Positions 37,352 to 48,879 of a stretch of 64,000 bases of DNA are shown in pieces. Source of the stretch: Maratus speciosus (Eukaryota; Arthropoda; Arachnida; Araneae; Salticidae); NCBI GenBank assembly GCA_963932465.1, contig OZ010799.1, positions 283,598,083-283,662,082 on the forward strand, in the 5' to 3' direction. Position numbers and translations under genes: made by a program. The notes below the pieces were generated by a model. It was given only the letters and a program-made list of their open reading frames with translations. It was not told the DNA's origin and did not search any database. Within the stretch, counting starts at the first letter, position 1; every line of letters begins with the position of its first letter.

Positions 37352-39389
37352 CATATGCCTACTCATACTGCTAATTGTGATTCTCCTCAAATTCACACCA
37401 CTTCGAAGCGCCAACAAACATCTTCGCATTCACATAGTTCAGTGCATTCTCAAGCATCTGGTAGTAAAACTTCCACTATAGTTCTAAATAAATCTACTCA
37501 AAGTAAAAAAACATTATGATCTTCGTCCTAAACACTATAAAATATAAATTAATCTTCAATTTTATTTAGGATGCCTTTACCATTGTGAAAAATCTCAGCT
37601 ATGCTAGCTAGACTGGATTGTCAAATACGAAGACTGACTGTTTATTTTATTTATTTTTTACTTCTACGAAAGCTGCAGGTAGCATTTGTGTATTTTTTTT
37701 ATATTTATTTTTTTTAAGTCGCCTTCGCCTTGACACTGTGGAATTGTCATCCTGCAAAAGTATGTAAATCTTATTTTTGTTTACTATGTTGCTCACTGAA
37801 ATATTTTCTTCAAAACCTTATTCATTTTTTAGAATTTTTATGTATTGAAAAAAAAATGTGCTGATAACTCAGAATTTTTAATTTCAGTATTTGATTTAAA
37901 TAATAAGAAAGATTCTTAGAAAAATCAAATCAAATTTTTATAATTCAGTATTTTAGTTGCAAATGAAATATCATTGATTGCTTTATTTTGATATGGTATT
38001 TATATTAAAAAGTAAATTGTTATTGACATAAAATATAATATGAGTACATATGTCATCCCTTTCCCTATTGTGACAGAGTAAATCAAAATGTTACTTGGTT
38101 CTTAATTATAATTCATTCATGTTCTAACAACTAACCTCTTTCTAATATAAAAAAAAAATAGTGAAAGTTATGCATGCTAATGCTTCTACTATTGTTATTG
38201 GTGTATGTAAAGTAGTTGAAAATACATTGTTTTTTTTTAACTGTTTGGAAATTCACAAATTGCAGGAATATTTGTGCACATGAAAATTTTGTACTTTGGA
38301 TCCAAAGATACTATCCAAAGATACTCTCCAAAGATACTCTCCAAAGATACTCTCCAAAGATACTCTCCAAAGAAACTCTGCAAAGATACTCTCCAAAGAT
38401 TATTTTAAGTCTTTACAAAAAAAAAATACTTATGTATTTTACATAAAAAAAGATAATCACATATATAGTCTTACAGATGTTTGAATTAAAAATAATTCAA
38501 TAGGCATTTCAGAATATGTAGTATAACTATTTTGTGTGATTTTTTTTTTTTTTTGTAAGACAAATGTTATTAAAGTTATGTGGTACTACATTTATGAGAG
38601 CTTAAAAATCCTCTCTTTGCATTTATTTTCTTTGAAAGTATTATTATTGTGGTTGTAGAATAACACGATATTATTTATTCATATAAGAAAAGTTGATTAA
38701 TTAAAAAGTGCCATATTTATATATAAATATTTTTAATGAGAGTGTAAATATTCTCTCTTGACTATTTACTTACATTTTGAATTTATGTTATGGAAAATTC
38801 TCAGATGAGTAATTTATTCAAGAATTGATAAAAAAAATTGAAATGTAGTTCATCGACTGTGACTTGAAATAGAGTTGTGATTTAAAGGTACTACTTTGAA
38901 TTATTGCTATTTTTTTCCCCTTCAAAAATAGAAAGGTTTTATTACAAATATTGTACTATATTGAATAATGCAAAGTCATTATTAATATGATTGTCAATTT
39001 GTATCATGTAATGTTATTTATCTATGTGTACATTATTACAATTTTTACCCGCTCTTTTAATATACAATGATCTTACTTTACAGTGTTGTATTTGCTATTC
39101 CACATATCAATGAATGAACTTTTAGCAACTTTATTTTGAAAGACTTTGTGTACCTTTTGTCAGAAGAATGTAACTGATTATTATTTTTATTTTGTCTCTC
39201 ATTATTTGAAGTTATATGCATATTGTATATGTATACAGTTTAGAAAATATTGGCTCAATGTCAAAATTATTAAATTTCTCCATCTTACCAATGTTTTCTT
39301 TTGGGGAGACCGGAGTAATATGTTGAGGTTACTTACAACCACTGCCATATTTTTATTTAATTTCATTTAGAAAATATTTTTATTAATAT
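37352..39389 (+). other. Internal non-coding part of the LTR retrotransposon
   Basis: About 2 kb between the gag relic and the 3' LTR shows no pol motif in any frame. It holds a 13-bp minisatellite and AT-rich DNA. A purine-rich stretch (GGGGAGACCGGAG near 39,304-39,316) lies about 80 bases before the 3' LTR and is too far away to be an ordinary polypurine tract. Confidence 0.5.
38302..38400 (+). repeat. 13-bp minisatellite, about 7.6 copies
   Basis: The unit CCAAAGATACTCT is repeated in tandem, with single-base variants in copies 1, 6 and 7. Because 13 is not a multiple of three, the units pass through all frames and produce spurious open frames. Confidence 0.95.
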
Positions 39390-40561
39390 TGTATTCATTT
39401 AATTTTAATATTCGCATTCCAAAATTATTTTAATTCCCTTTTTTTTCAACCTTCCCCTGTAAGTTTTTCTTTCTGGCATAGCATTTCATTCTTTTAAAAT
39501 CATAAAAGTCGTTTTTAAATCTGTACTTCCGGTGAAAGAATTATCTGGAAAGTTCCATATCTTTCTATTTGTGAAGTCATATCCTTTTATAGCTCCGCCC
39601 CTTAGCCAATAATATTTAAATCAGTTTAATTCGTAATTTCAAAATTCGTAACTCTTTACTACTGTTTGGCATCTTATCTCAGTGAAATCTATCAAATTTC
39701 CTTTTTTAAAGCAGTTTTTTATATACTTTAGCATTGCATTTTATGTCAATGCAGGACGCCTGTATGTTCGTTCAGCCAAAGTTGGCGTGTTTCAAGTATT
39801 ATAGCAAACCTCCTTTACTCCTCTTTTCGGAGAGCTCGTGCGCGTTCAGTTGAGTTGGGATTTCAATGCAGAATGGCTGCCTTTTGCCGTTCTCTGAAGA
39901 ATTTTGTCCGCGCCTGCATGAGTGTTCTGTAACGATTGCTGAGAATGGGTGGATTCTTCTTCCCCTTCTACAAAAAAATAATAAACGGATTTCGTATCTA
40001 CAGTAAGAAATATTAAAAGTGCAAGAATATTTCTTTAAGATTGTGTAATCGGCTGCATAGTTTCGTCTTTTTTTTTTCTTTTTGTGGCAAGATTCTTTGA
40101 TCAGTTACTTCTGATTCTTCAGTAAGATGTGGATAAAAATTCTGTTGACGGCATTATTATTATTTTTATTCAAATGGTGCTTTTATTTCGAGTCGTAGAA
40201 TTGTGATGCTAAAAAAATCATCTAAATGCCTGTGACTCCACACTCAGGGAAAAAAATATTTTATTTTCTTTAGTAAGAACGTAGATTGTATGTGTCCATC
40301 ATAAAAAAAAGTACATCTAAAAGAATAAGAGGTGTACTCTACGATAGTGTTCTATGTTCTGCAAGAAAAATTGCTTCATAAATAAAAATTTTTCAAGGAA
40401 GATTTGTCATCTGTTTATTTCCTTTCTGCAAATGTCTCCATCATTTTCTGTTCTTTCAGGTCAATGCAGGTAATGCTTTTACCTTTTATTTTTTTGTTCT
40501 CAATTACCAAATGTATGATAAGTAAATTCAGTTTTTTTTTTAATTAATGACTGTTATGTCA
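39390..40561 (+). mobile_element. 3' long terminal repeat of LTR retrotransposon
   Basis: Direct copy of 34,625-35,804, about 4.76 kb downstream. It keeps the GC, CCAAT and TATA-like trio and the AATAAA signal. Substitutions and small indels relative to the 5' copy are scattered evenly, with no shared open frame. I could not identify a target-site duplication at the outer edges. Confidence 0.8.
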
Positions 40562-40923
40562 AAGTGGTCTTTTGTGGCCACAACAAAATGTTATAACACT
40601 ATACGATTGATCCTAAAAAATGATTTCTGGATTTTTAATTGGAATTTCAATATCCAAAATAACTTTACAATATTCTTTCACCTCCTACCTCCAAACAGAA
40701 CACTAGACCACAGTTTTGGTAATGACATTATTCCGGGCAAAGTGGCCACAAGGAGATCGGGCAAAATGGCCAGATGGCTGCTTTGTTTTGACACGATTTT
40801 TTTTCAGTGTATATAACAAAATACTGCAGAAAGATATTTTCTTTAAAAAGAATGAGCTTCGGAGTCTGCATGTCTGCTGCGAGCACTTGTATTTGTCAAT
40901 TTGTCATATTCATACTCATTACT
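40562..40923. other. Spacer with CAAAGTGGCC/AAAATGGCCAG motifs
   Basis: No gene. 'gcaaaatggccag' near 40,761 has an inverted partner, as reverse complement 'gtaaaatggccag', near 42,067-42,079. The TIR element at 40,928-41,939 lies between the two. Confidence 0.35.
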
Positions 40924-40927
40924 GTTT

Positions 40928-41939
40928 GGGTCATTCTCCAGAAAGTGTAACTTTTCAACAACAATATTTTTCGATTTCAAAACCTTGCATTTCCCTTTTT
41001 TTTCATTTTTATACCAAACTTTTATTTACCAGAAGTAATCATGAACAATGGTCCTACTTAATTTTAATTAGTTTACTCATAAATAATAATAATATATATA
41101 TATATATAACCTTATTCCCGCAGATAAGCTTTAATTCACGGAGGTGAGGATAAAATATAATATAATTCTATAAAAAATTCTAAATTCTAAAAATAATTCT
41201 AAATAAAATATAATTCTATAAAAATAGGTTTAAATATATGCTTTTTTACAAGAAAAGAAATTTATTTTTTTTATATTACAATTTGCGCATTAAGTATATT
41301 AAAACAGGTCAACTTGCATTTTTACATTGTTTTACATAGCTACATACTTGAGCTTCAAGTTCACGGAGGTGAGAGTTCTCACTAACAGCACTTGATTCTC
41401 AAAAACAAAATCTATCCTCTTGTTTCTCAACTAAAAACTCCGAACTTCTTTATAGCTGTAATTAAACAAGATGGGTGACTTGTATCATGGGAAAAAAATG
41501 TGATGCCAGTACTGCCATCTATCACTGAAAAATGGAATTTTATGTTTGGGTAATGGAGGAGAGAATTTATTGTGTGAGAGTATTAATTGTTCTACTAAAC
41601 AAACTAAATCACAATATAAAATTTTTAAATATGTGTAAATATTTAGTATTTGCTATACATGTGGAAGGAATAATAAATATGTAAATATATTTTTTAAATT
41701 AAACAAGTTATTAAACAACATTAACAGCCACTCAATGTGTGTAACATGCCCAAGATGTGAGAAATCTCTTACTGTGACCCCCAAAAATAATAAATTAAAA
41801 ATTATTATAAAAAAGTGGATACTGATATAAATAGACATAATTTTATTCCAATTAAAAATATAGTTAAATGAATAATTCTTTAAAAAATTTACTGTAAAAT
41901 GCATGTGACGGAAATGTTACACTTTTTGAAGAATGACCC
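40928..41939. mobile_element. TIR element, 1,012 bp, with 4-bp GTTT duplication
   Basis: The left end GGGTCATTCTCCAGAAAGTG and the right end, as reverse complement GGGTCATTCTTCAAAAAGTG, match over about 27 bases with three differences. GTTT flanks both sides (40,924-40,927 and 41,940-41,943). The interior has no transposase; 'cacggaggtgag' occurs twice inside (about 41,138 and 41,363). I cannot assign the superfamily. Confidence 0.65.
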
Positions 41940-41943
41940 GTTT

Positions 41944-42731
41944 ATTTTATCCTGTAATGATTTAATATTTCAAATATTACAAAACATAATACTTATTCTA
42001 AATGGGACTTTAGCTTTTGCTGATTAATTACACATCCTGAATGAGTGTGATTTGTTAATTTACCTATGCTGGCCATTTTACACAACCTAGCGTAACAAAG
42101 TGGCTATTTTTTTATTTTTCCTTCTAGACAAAATATTAAATATTTGTAACAGCTAAATATAACGTTTAAAATGCTCTAAATTAATTTCAGCATAGTTATA
42201 GAGAAATATATATGATGAAATACCACATAGAGTTATGGAAAAAATTACATTTATATTATTATAATAATATACTATACTCCAATAGTCATTAACTTTAAAG
42301 ATTAAAAGCGCAGAACGAACCTTAATATACTGAGATGCACAAATTTCGCATGACTGATCATTAAGGTATAGTATAAACAATAAAAACTTATCTATAACCA
42401 AAATTAATTAAGGTAGTTAAAGTCCCTATCCCTACCCTTTTAAATTAATATACCTTTTCTCAGAAACTACCATATTCAATTGAAATTTTTTATATACATA
42501 ATATTAAAAGTTCCTAATAAAGTGAAATCAACTTTATAAAAAGATATACTTCAGATATTTTTTAAAATCTGCAATAAAAACAACTTTTAAATGACAAAAA
42601 ACTTGCATTTTTCGAAAGGAAAACTTTTTTATAAAACTTTTGTACAAATGTTTGTAAAACAAGTTCACTTCCGATTGATGAGGGATGTGTGTGAAATACT
42701 CTGGATTAGTGGGCAATTTAATCTATATATA
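41944..42731. other. Spacer with no recognisable gene
   Basis: AT-rich; the small minus-strand frames at 42,153-42,401 and 42,534-42,716 have no motif. Confidence 0.5.
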
Positions 42732-42790
42732 TTACAGTGAAAGACCGAAATTGGTGAATGTCGACGTTCACCGGTGAATGTCAGCAAATA
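42732..42790 (+). repeat. Left terminal inverted repeat carrying a palindrome
   Basis: TTACAGTGAAAGACCGAAAT is followed by a near-palindrome with core TTCACCGGTGAA. The mirrored sequence is at 49,515-49,579. A looser relative lies near 44,160-44,205. Confidence 0.65.
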
Positions 42791-42904
42791 TCAAATACGA
42801 CGGCGAAAGGCCTAATATTTGATTATATTCTTGTACATTCGGAGCATCACTGATATATGTCGACAAGCAGAGGTATGCTCTGGTTGTTAAATAATGTGCT
42901 GCAA

Positions 42905-43100
42905 TTTTTTTTTAACTTCTAACCATCGCACATTTTCAATTTTTATACCGTCGTAATGGGGAAAAATACATTTAAATGCAATCTGTTTGAAACTTCATCT
43001 CAAATTGTTTTTGAGATAGTAATTTTTTTGTAGTTTTTAGCGTCATTTGTTTAATTTTGAGAACGCAAGTACTCCATTTTTGTAGAAAGTAAAAGAAAGT
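42905..43100 (+). repeat. Fragment related to DNA element family A
   Basis: 'accgtcgtaatggggaaaaa' and 'gagatagtaatttttttgta' correspond, with many changes, to the middle of the elements at 22,733-23,311 and 31,234-31,807. No termini are preserved. Confidence 0.4.
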
Positions 43101-44218
43101 AGTTGTAAAATAGTAATTATAGCTTTTTGCTGCTATTTTCCGTTAACAACTGAAAAAAAATTAATATAAAACACTTGCTATTTTGAAAAAATATAAATGA
43201 ATGATTTCTGATAAAACATGTAGATATTATAAACTATATTTAATTTTAGGTACCTATATTATTATTACAAACACATGAAGGCATATGAATCATTAGATAG
43301 CCGATTTTTTTGCCGAGTTTCTTAAAAATCGACATCTCTTTTTATTTATTTATTTTTTTTTTTTTGTATATTATTCAGCGATAGTACCGTCATATGAATA
43401 CTTTGCAGTAGATGTTGTTTAAGACTGGATCGTAAATGTGGAATTCTTCAGCGGATGCGAATGACGTCATTTTATGTAAAATAAAAGCGTGTGTTTTAAA
43501 TCTTAACTGATATATATTTTGTATTATCTATATATATCTATATCTATATATATATTTTATCGGGGACGACAAATAAATTCTGAAAAAGCAGAATTCTTGT
43601 TTTCTAGTTATTATTACTTTCTTTTCTCATTTAGAATGTACTATTGTATCAAGAGATATCAAATTTAAGGTCAACAGTTTATTTACATGTGATGTTACAT
43701 AATCATTCTCCAAATTTGACATATATCGTAATGTGTTTTAATAATAAAGTATGATTTATCGAAGAAAAGTTCACTACGGAATAAATGCAAAGTTCTCGAT
43801 TACTAAACTACGTTACTACGTACTTAAAACTAAAATCTTAATGCTTAACATTTATCCAAGTACAACTGCTATTATTATTAAGAAGGAAAGTAATATCGAG
43901 ATTTCATTCTCCTTCTCACACTAGAATCTAAAGCTATATGTCCAAAAGACCCAATCCCGGGATGCCCTTGAAACCTAGCGTGGAATTTAAATTCGCCGGG
44001 GTTAGTCTGGCAGTGAAAACTCCCCTACGGAGTGAAGAACCCCTCTCCTCACCGTGATTGGTCACTCCACTCAGCAAGAAAATTGAGAAGGTTACTGAAT
44101 CCTTGTGATGTTTTATCGCGCACGAAATACGGAGAAGAAAATGCAAATCTCCAACATATTCAACATTCACCATTGGTGTATGGTGAATGTCGACATTTGC
44201 TGGTGTAATTGAGAAATA

Positions 44219-44396
44219 AGGATATCTAACAAAAACATAGCTGTGAAAAAAGGCAGCCAAGTTCTGTAAAGACAATGGCAAGAAAAGAAGTGACATCAAA
44301 GTGGGTGCCAAGTTCAAATAAAATTCACTCAAACTTATCTACAGAAGTATTAGAGCATTTTTTTAAATTGTTTAGAAATAAAAATTATTGATAGCA
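44219..44396 (+). repeat. Target copy of a 208-bp inverted duplication (Helitron-filled)
   Basis: Together with 45,831-45,860, this segment matches 46,458-46,665 in inverted orientation with only a handful of differences. Both copies contain the same short open frame beginning MARKEV, then SKWVPSSNKIHSN. I do not recognise the peptide. It may be part of a lost element gene. Confidence 0.75.
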
Positions 44397-44435
44397 TCTC
44401 TCTATTCTAAAAAAAAAGTAACTACCGCTGTCACC

Positions 44436-44458
44436 GCCGCCGCCGCCGCCGCCGGTTT
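44436..44458 (+). repeat. (CCG)n microsatellite inside the Helitron
   Basis: Six to seven CCG units lie about 40 bases from the Helitron 5' end, in otherwise AT-rich DNA. Confidence 0.9.
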
Positions 44459-44907
44459 TGAATTTTTTGTGACCGGAGGTCTTTCTTCGTTAATATTAAG
44501 AAAAATAATGCATACAAAAATATGAAAATCGGTAGTATTATACAGAAATGTTTGATAAACACGCTGATGCAGACAGTTTTCAAATCGAAGAATTATTTTA
44601 AGAAAAATTTAATGCTAAAGTTGGACAAAATCGTTCCACTAAAAACGTTTTATAGGAGCAAAAACTGTTCATAGGAATTTAATCATTTTTAGATCATTTT
44701 ATGTGTTAAAATTTGCCGGAGTGCAGATTGCGTTAATTTTTTTATTTTGACTAATTTTTCGAGGTTTTATTTCTATTAGCATTTTCTACTAGCATTTCTA
44801 GAGATATTTTTAACAGATTTTAGAAAGTGATATTAATTTAAACTGTTGCCAACTGTATAAACAGCGGAAGCAATAATGTTTGCTTCAAAAAAAATATATA
44901 TATTTAT

Positions 44908-44942
44908 ACGTGTAAATAAATTAAAAAATTATTTACACGTGA
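44908..44942. repeat. Hairpin ending in CACGTG within the Helitron
   Basis: ACGTGTAAATAA and TTATTTACACGT pair as a perfect 12-bp stem around an AT-rich loop of about nine bases. Confidence 0.75.
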
Positions 44943-45488
44943 CTATTATAAACAGAAAAAAACATTTGGTATTAGAATTAAATAATTATGTGCAAAAAGC
45001 AAGAACTTATTAAAAATTATGTCATAGAAACTATAATTACACGTGAATTTTAAGAGAAAAAGGAATTTGTAAAGCAATAAATTTATTAACATGCGTTAAA
45101 AGTCTTAAATAGGAGAAATTACGTCATATTTACGTCACATTACAGTTATTACATAAAATGAACACAAAATAATATTGCAAAACGGTTTAAATTTAGAAAT
45201 TGCGCTAGACATTTATTTGATATTTTAAGAGGATACTTTTCAACTATTTTTGTTAGGAAAGCGCAAATAATATTTAATTTCTAACACAAGTATTTTCACG
45301 TGAATATCAAAAAGAGAAAGAATAGTTTGGTCGAAATTACGTCAGATTAAAAACTATTAATTTAAAATGTCTCATTTAAAAGAACTTTCTTTTCGCTTTG
45401 TTAAAAAATACCGGGAGACAAAGATTCTGTTTACTTAATTCCTTTTATATTAGCTTATTTTGAAATGTTGTTACACGTGTCTACGTCA
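44936..45488. promoter_or_regulatory. Cluster of CACGTG and ACGTCA sites
   Basis: CACGTG occurs at 44,936, 45,040, 45,297 and 45,474. ACGTCA occurs at 45,121, 45,132, 45,339 and 45,483. These are the canonical E-box and CRE/ATF half-type cores. Eight such GC-containing hexamers within about 550 bases of AT-rich DNA look non-random. Function is inferred. Confidence 0.4.
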
Positions 45489-45860
45489 TCAAGTTATTTT
45501 TATTGCGACGTTGTATTTGTATTGTTATTAATGTTGTACTAATTTATTTATTCTTTCGTTATTTAAAATAAAAATTATGTCAATTTGTATAATTTGGCGA
45601 AATTAGTCGACGGGATAATCAAGTAGTACCGCAGCGGATTTGGCGTTAAAATTTCCCAAATCAAAGAGAAATGAATAAAAATCCGTTTATAGGGAGATCG
45701 CCAGTGTTTTTAAATTATAATTCAATCTTTCGAATTCTTTTTAAAGCCGATCACATTAGCATGCATTTAGAGTCTGTGGTGTCTGGACGGGGGTTGGCGA
45801 GCGTAGCTCGTAGGGGGCCGAGCCCCCTAGTATTAATAATAAATCTAGAACTTGGCAAGT

Positions 45861-46457
45861 TTTTACCTACGAGTCCTTTATTTTTTTATTAATGACATTA
45901 TTATATCAAAACTTGTTATTTCATGTTTGGAAGCCTTCATTTGAGTGAGCTCCTTTCCCTTGAAGGGTGGTGGAATAAAATATATCCCACCTAATTTTAA
46001 CTGCAAAATGCCACATTGACACTAGAATTCAGGACTAAAAAGTTTAATTTTATTAAATACGTGAAAATAAGCTTTTACCTATTTTGAAATAAATTTGTTT
46101 TTAAATTCTGGTGTGATTCAATCATTTCAGCATGTCACGAATAAAAGCTCTTTGCCCCTGAAGGGTTAAAGGGGTGCAGTCTCTAGAGGGATGAACAAGA
46201 ACAAGCGTAAGAGTGTATGTCTCTTTCTCAGGCCTTTTAGTCTGTTTGCATTGAGGTTTCTGGAGGGTGGGTGCTAGAGTGATAACCAAAGACGAGCGGC
46301 ACTGTATCTGTGTATTTATTGGTTTATCAAATCTTTAACATGAGTCATTTGTTTATAATAGTAACTATATATTAATTTTTTTATAATGACATTGTTGTTA
46401 ATATTAACATCATCGTTTTATTAAGACATAAAATTGATAGGCATAACATTTATAAAA
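45861..46457. other. Spacer between inverted duplicates
   Basis: It separates the arms of the 208-bp inverted duplication. It contains two similar 'gctc(c)tttgccc(c)tgaagg' phrases about 198 bases apart and no gene. Confidence 0.4.
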
Positions 46458-46665
46458 AACTTGCCAAGTTCTAGATTTATTATTAATATGCTATCAATAA
46501 TTTTTATTTCCAAACAATTTAAAAAATGCTCTAATACTTCTGTAGGTAAGTTTGAGTGAATTTTATTTGAACTTGGCACCCACTTTGATATCACTTCTTT
46601 TCTTGCCATTGTCTTTACAGAACTTGGCTGCCTTTTTTCACAGCCATGTTTTTGTTAGATATCAT
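46458..46665 (-). repeat. Empty-site copy of the 208-bp inverted duplication
   Basis: Minus-strand counterpart of 44,219-44,396 plus 45,831-45,860, uninterrupted at 'gatagcatattaataat'. It shows the Helitron target before insertion. The MARKEV frame here runs for 62 codons. Confidence 0.85.
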
Positions 46666-47409
46666 TACTTTTTGTAAAGTTACAATATATTTAGACACTT
46701 TACTTAATGCTTTAAATGTGTTTACATGTGACTATTTTATCCACCAAGCAACATTCAATTTTAATTTAAATTTCCTACAACGAACTATTTGACTGTCAAT
46801 TTGCGGCTGAAATCTATATTTTAATACTGGTACATTGAATGCATGTTTTGAAACGAAATGTATTGATTCGAAATTTTTATTGTTTCTGAAACAACAATTC
46901 CTATTAAGTTCCTATATTAAATTTTCCAATTAAATATCCTATAGCTGGGCCTGCTGTTTTGTACTGAAAGTGAAAAATAAAGTTATGTGCTTATGCCACA
47001 CTATGTATCATTCATCTATGTGTGCCGGCAGTGCAGAGGAAGGACGTTGCCTCTCCCTGGATTTTCAAATTTAATTAATTAAATATCCTTTTCTCTGATG
47101 ATTTTGAAAATAACAAGTGGGTAAGTGTGATCACATATCGCACAGAGGGTTTCGTTTAATTTTCCTTTCAAAACACTTTATCCTTTTGAAAAATCTGTTA
47201 GTTCCACATTTCGCAACCAGGGGCGCACTCTATTCTAAACAAACCTCTATCCGAACGAAACTCCGTTTTTCATACTATCCGTAAATATATTAGACGAGGG
47301 GATTGAGCCCATAGCACCCGAGATAAGTAGGCGCCCCTGGCGGTAAAAAGTGAAACTAAAATATGTAAGGCTATGGTGCATAATATGAAAGAATGGTCAA
47401 AGGGGTGTC
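46666..47409. other. Spacer with a small inverted-ended element
   Basis: No gene. Within it, 47,217-47,340 is bounded by CCAGGGGCG and CGCCCCTGG, a 9-base perfect inverted repeat that could be a 124-bp hAT-like MITE. The flanking 8-mers do not match. Confidence 0.4.
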
Positions 47410-48765
47410 GGCAAAAGTTGGAAAAGTGCTCCCCGGGTGAAAAGGGCGGAGGTTAGAAAAATTGCTTAAAATACACAAGTTTGAACCCGGAGGAGTAAAT
47501 AATATATGACTTTTTGAAAATTTTATGATTTGTCTTGTGGTCTGAGGTACTCAGCTATACGTATGCAAAAAGTCATGTCTCCAACTTAATTAGGGGCTTC
47601 CTTAGAAAGAATTGCTTAAAATACATATGTGGAAGCCCAGAGGGTTAAGCGTAAGACTTTTTCAAGATTTTATGATTTGTAACCTGGCCTCAGGTGTTCT
47701 GCTATAAGTATGCAAAATTTCAAATCTGCAATTTAATAACGGGCTCAGTTAGAAATAATTGCTTAAAATACGCATGTGGAAGCCCAAAGGGTTAAATGTA
47801 CGACTTTTTCAAAATTTTATGATTTGTCATTTGATGTGTGTTCTGCTATAAGTATGCAAATTTTCACGCATCCAACATAATTAGGGCTCACTTAGAAAAT
47901 ATTATTTAAAATACACATGTGAGAGCCCAAAGGGTTAAATGCACGACTTTTTCAAAATTTTATGATTTCTTGTTTGATGTGAGGTGCTCAACTATAAATA
48001 TGCAAAATTTCACGCCTAAAACCTAATTAGGGGCTCACTTAGAAAGAATTGTTTAAAATACACATGTGGGAGCCCAAAGGGTTGAATGTACGACTTTTTC
48101 AAAATTTTATAGATTTTCGTTTGATGTGCGGTGTTCAGCTATAAGTATGTACAATTTTACGCCTCCAACCCAATCAGGGGCTCACTTAGAAAGGATTGTT
48201 TAAAATACACATGTGAGACCACAAAGGGTAAAATTTACAACTTTTTCAAAATTTTATGATTTGTCATTTGATGTGAGGTGTTCAGCTATAAGCATGCAAA
48301 ATTTCACGCCTCCAACCTTGTTAGAGGCTCACATAGAAAGAATTGTTTAAAATACATATGTGGGAGCCCAAAGGGTTAAATGTACGACTTTTTCAAACTG
48401 TTATGGTTTGTCATTTGATGTGAGGTGTTGAGCTATAAGTATTCAAAATTTCATGCCTCCAACCTAATTAGGGCTCACTTATAAAGTATTTTTTTAAATA
48501 CACATGTGGGAGTTCAAAGTGTTAAATGTACGACTTTTTCAAAATTTTATGATTTGTCGTTTGATGTGAAGTGTTCAGCTATAAATCTGTAAAATTTCAC
48601 GCCTCCAACCTAATTAGGGGCTCACTTAGAAAGAATTGTTTAAAATACACATGTGGGAGCCAAAGGGTTGAATGTACGACTTTATCAAAATTTTATGATT
48701 TGTCGTATGATGTGTGGTGTTCAGCTATAAGTATGCAAAATTTCAAGTATCCAACATGTATAGTT
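47410..48765 (+). repeat. Tandem array with 146-bp unit, about nine copies
   Basis: The anchor 'agcccaaagggtt' or a variant lies near 47,634, 47,781, 47,924, 48,071, 48,217, 48,365, 48,511 and 48,658, so spacings are 143-148 bp. Each unit carries 'acgactttttcaaaatttta', 'agctataagtatgcaaaatt' and 'cctccaacctaattaggggc'. The array ends in 'tctgagaacgggctctgtga' and 'cggacag', wording typical of LINE 3' tails, so it may be the repeated tail of another retroposon family. Confidence 0.85.
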
Positions 48766-48879
48766 TCTGAGAACGGGCTCTGTGACGGACAGAATATCTC
48801 AATTTGTTGATTTTCTGTAAGCAAGTAAACCCAGATAAACCAGCAGTAAGTAGATAGGTTTACAATAGAAGTCTATGGG

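Larger units (their letters stand above)
44397..45830 (+). mobile_element. Non-autonomous Helitron, 1,434 bp
   Basis: The 5' end is TCTCTCTATTCTAAAAAA and the 3' end is GGGGGCCGAGCCCCCTAG: 5'-TC, a terminal GC hairpin and CTAG-3', as Helitrons have. It sits between A (44,396) and T (45,831) with no target duplication. Deleting it restores exactly the sequence gatagca|tattaataat seen in the other copy of the target at 46,480-46,500. A (CCG)n run lies near the 5' end. No Rep/helicase gene is present, so it would need a partner in trans. The interior carries clustered CACGTG and ACGTCA motifs. Confidence 0.92.

Noticed and set aside
38302..38400. Regularly spaced short repeat considered as CRISPR
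   Set aside because: The units are contiguous 13-mers with no unique spacers, in a eukaryotic retroelement.
40716..41147. 143-codon plus-strand frame
   Set aside because: It crosses the left boundary of the TIR element at 40,928 and ends in a (TA)n run. It has no recognisable motif.
43934..44332. 132-codon minus-strand frame
   Set aside because: It overlaps the palindromic terminal-like repeat and the MARKEV segment in antisense, with no family motif. Length alone is not convincing.
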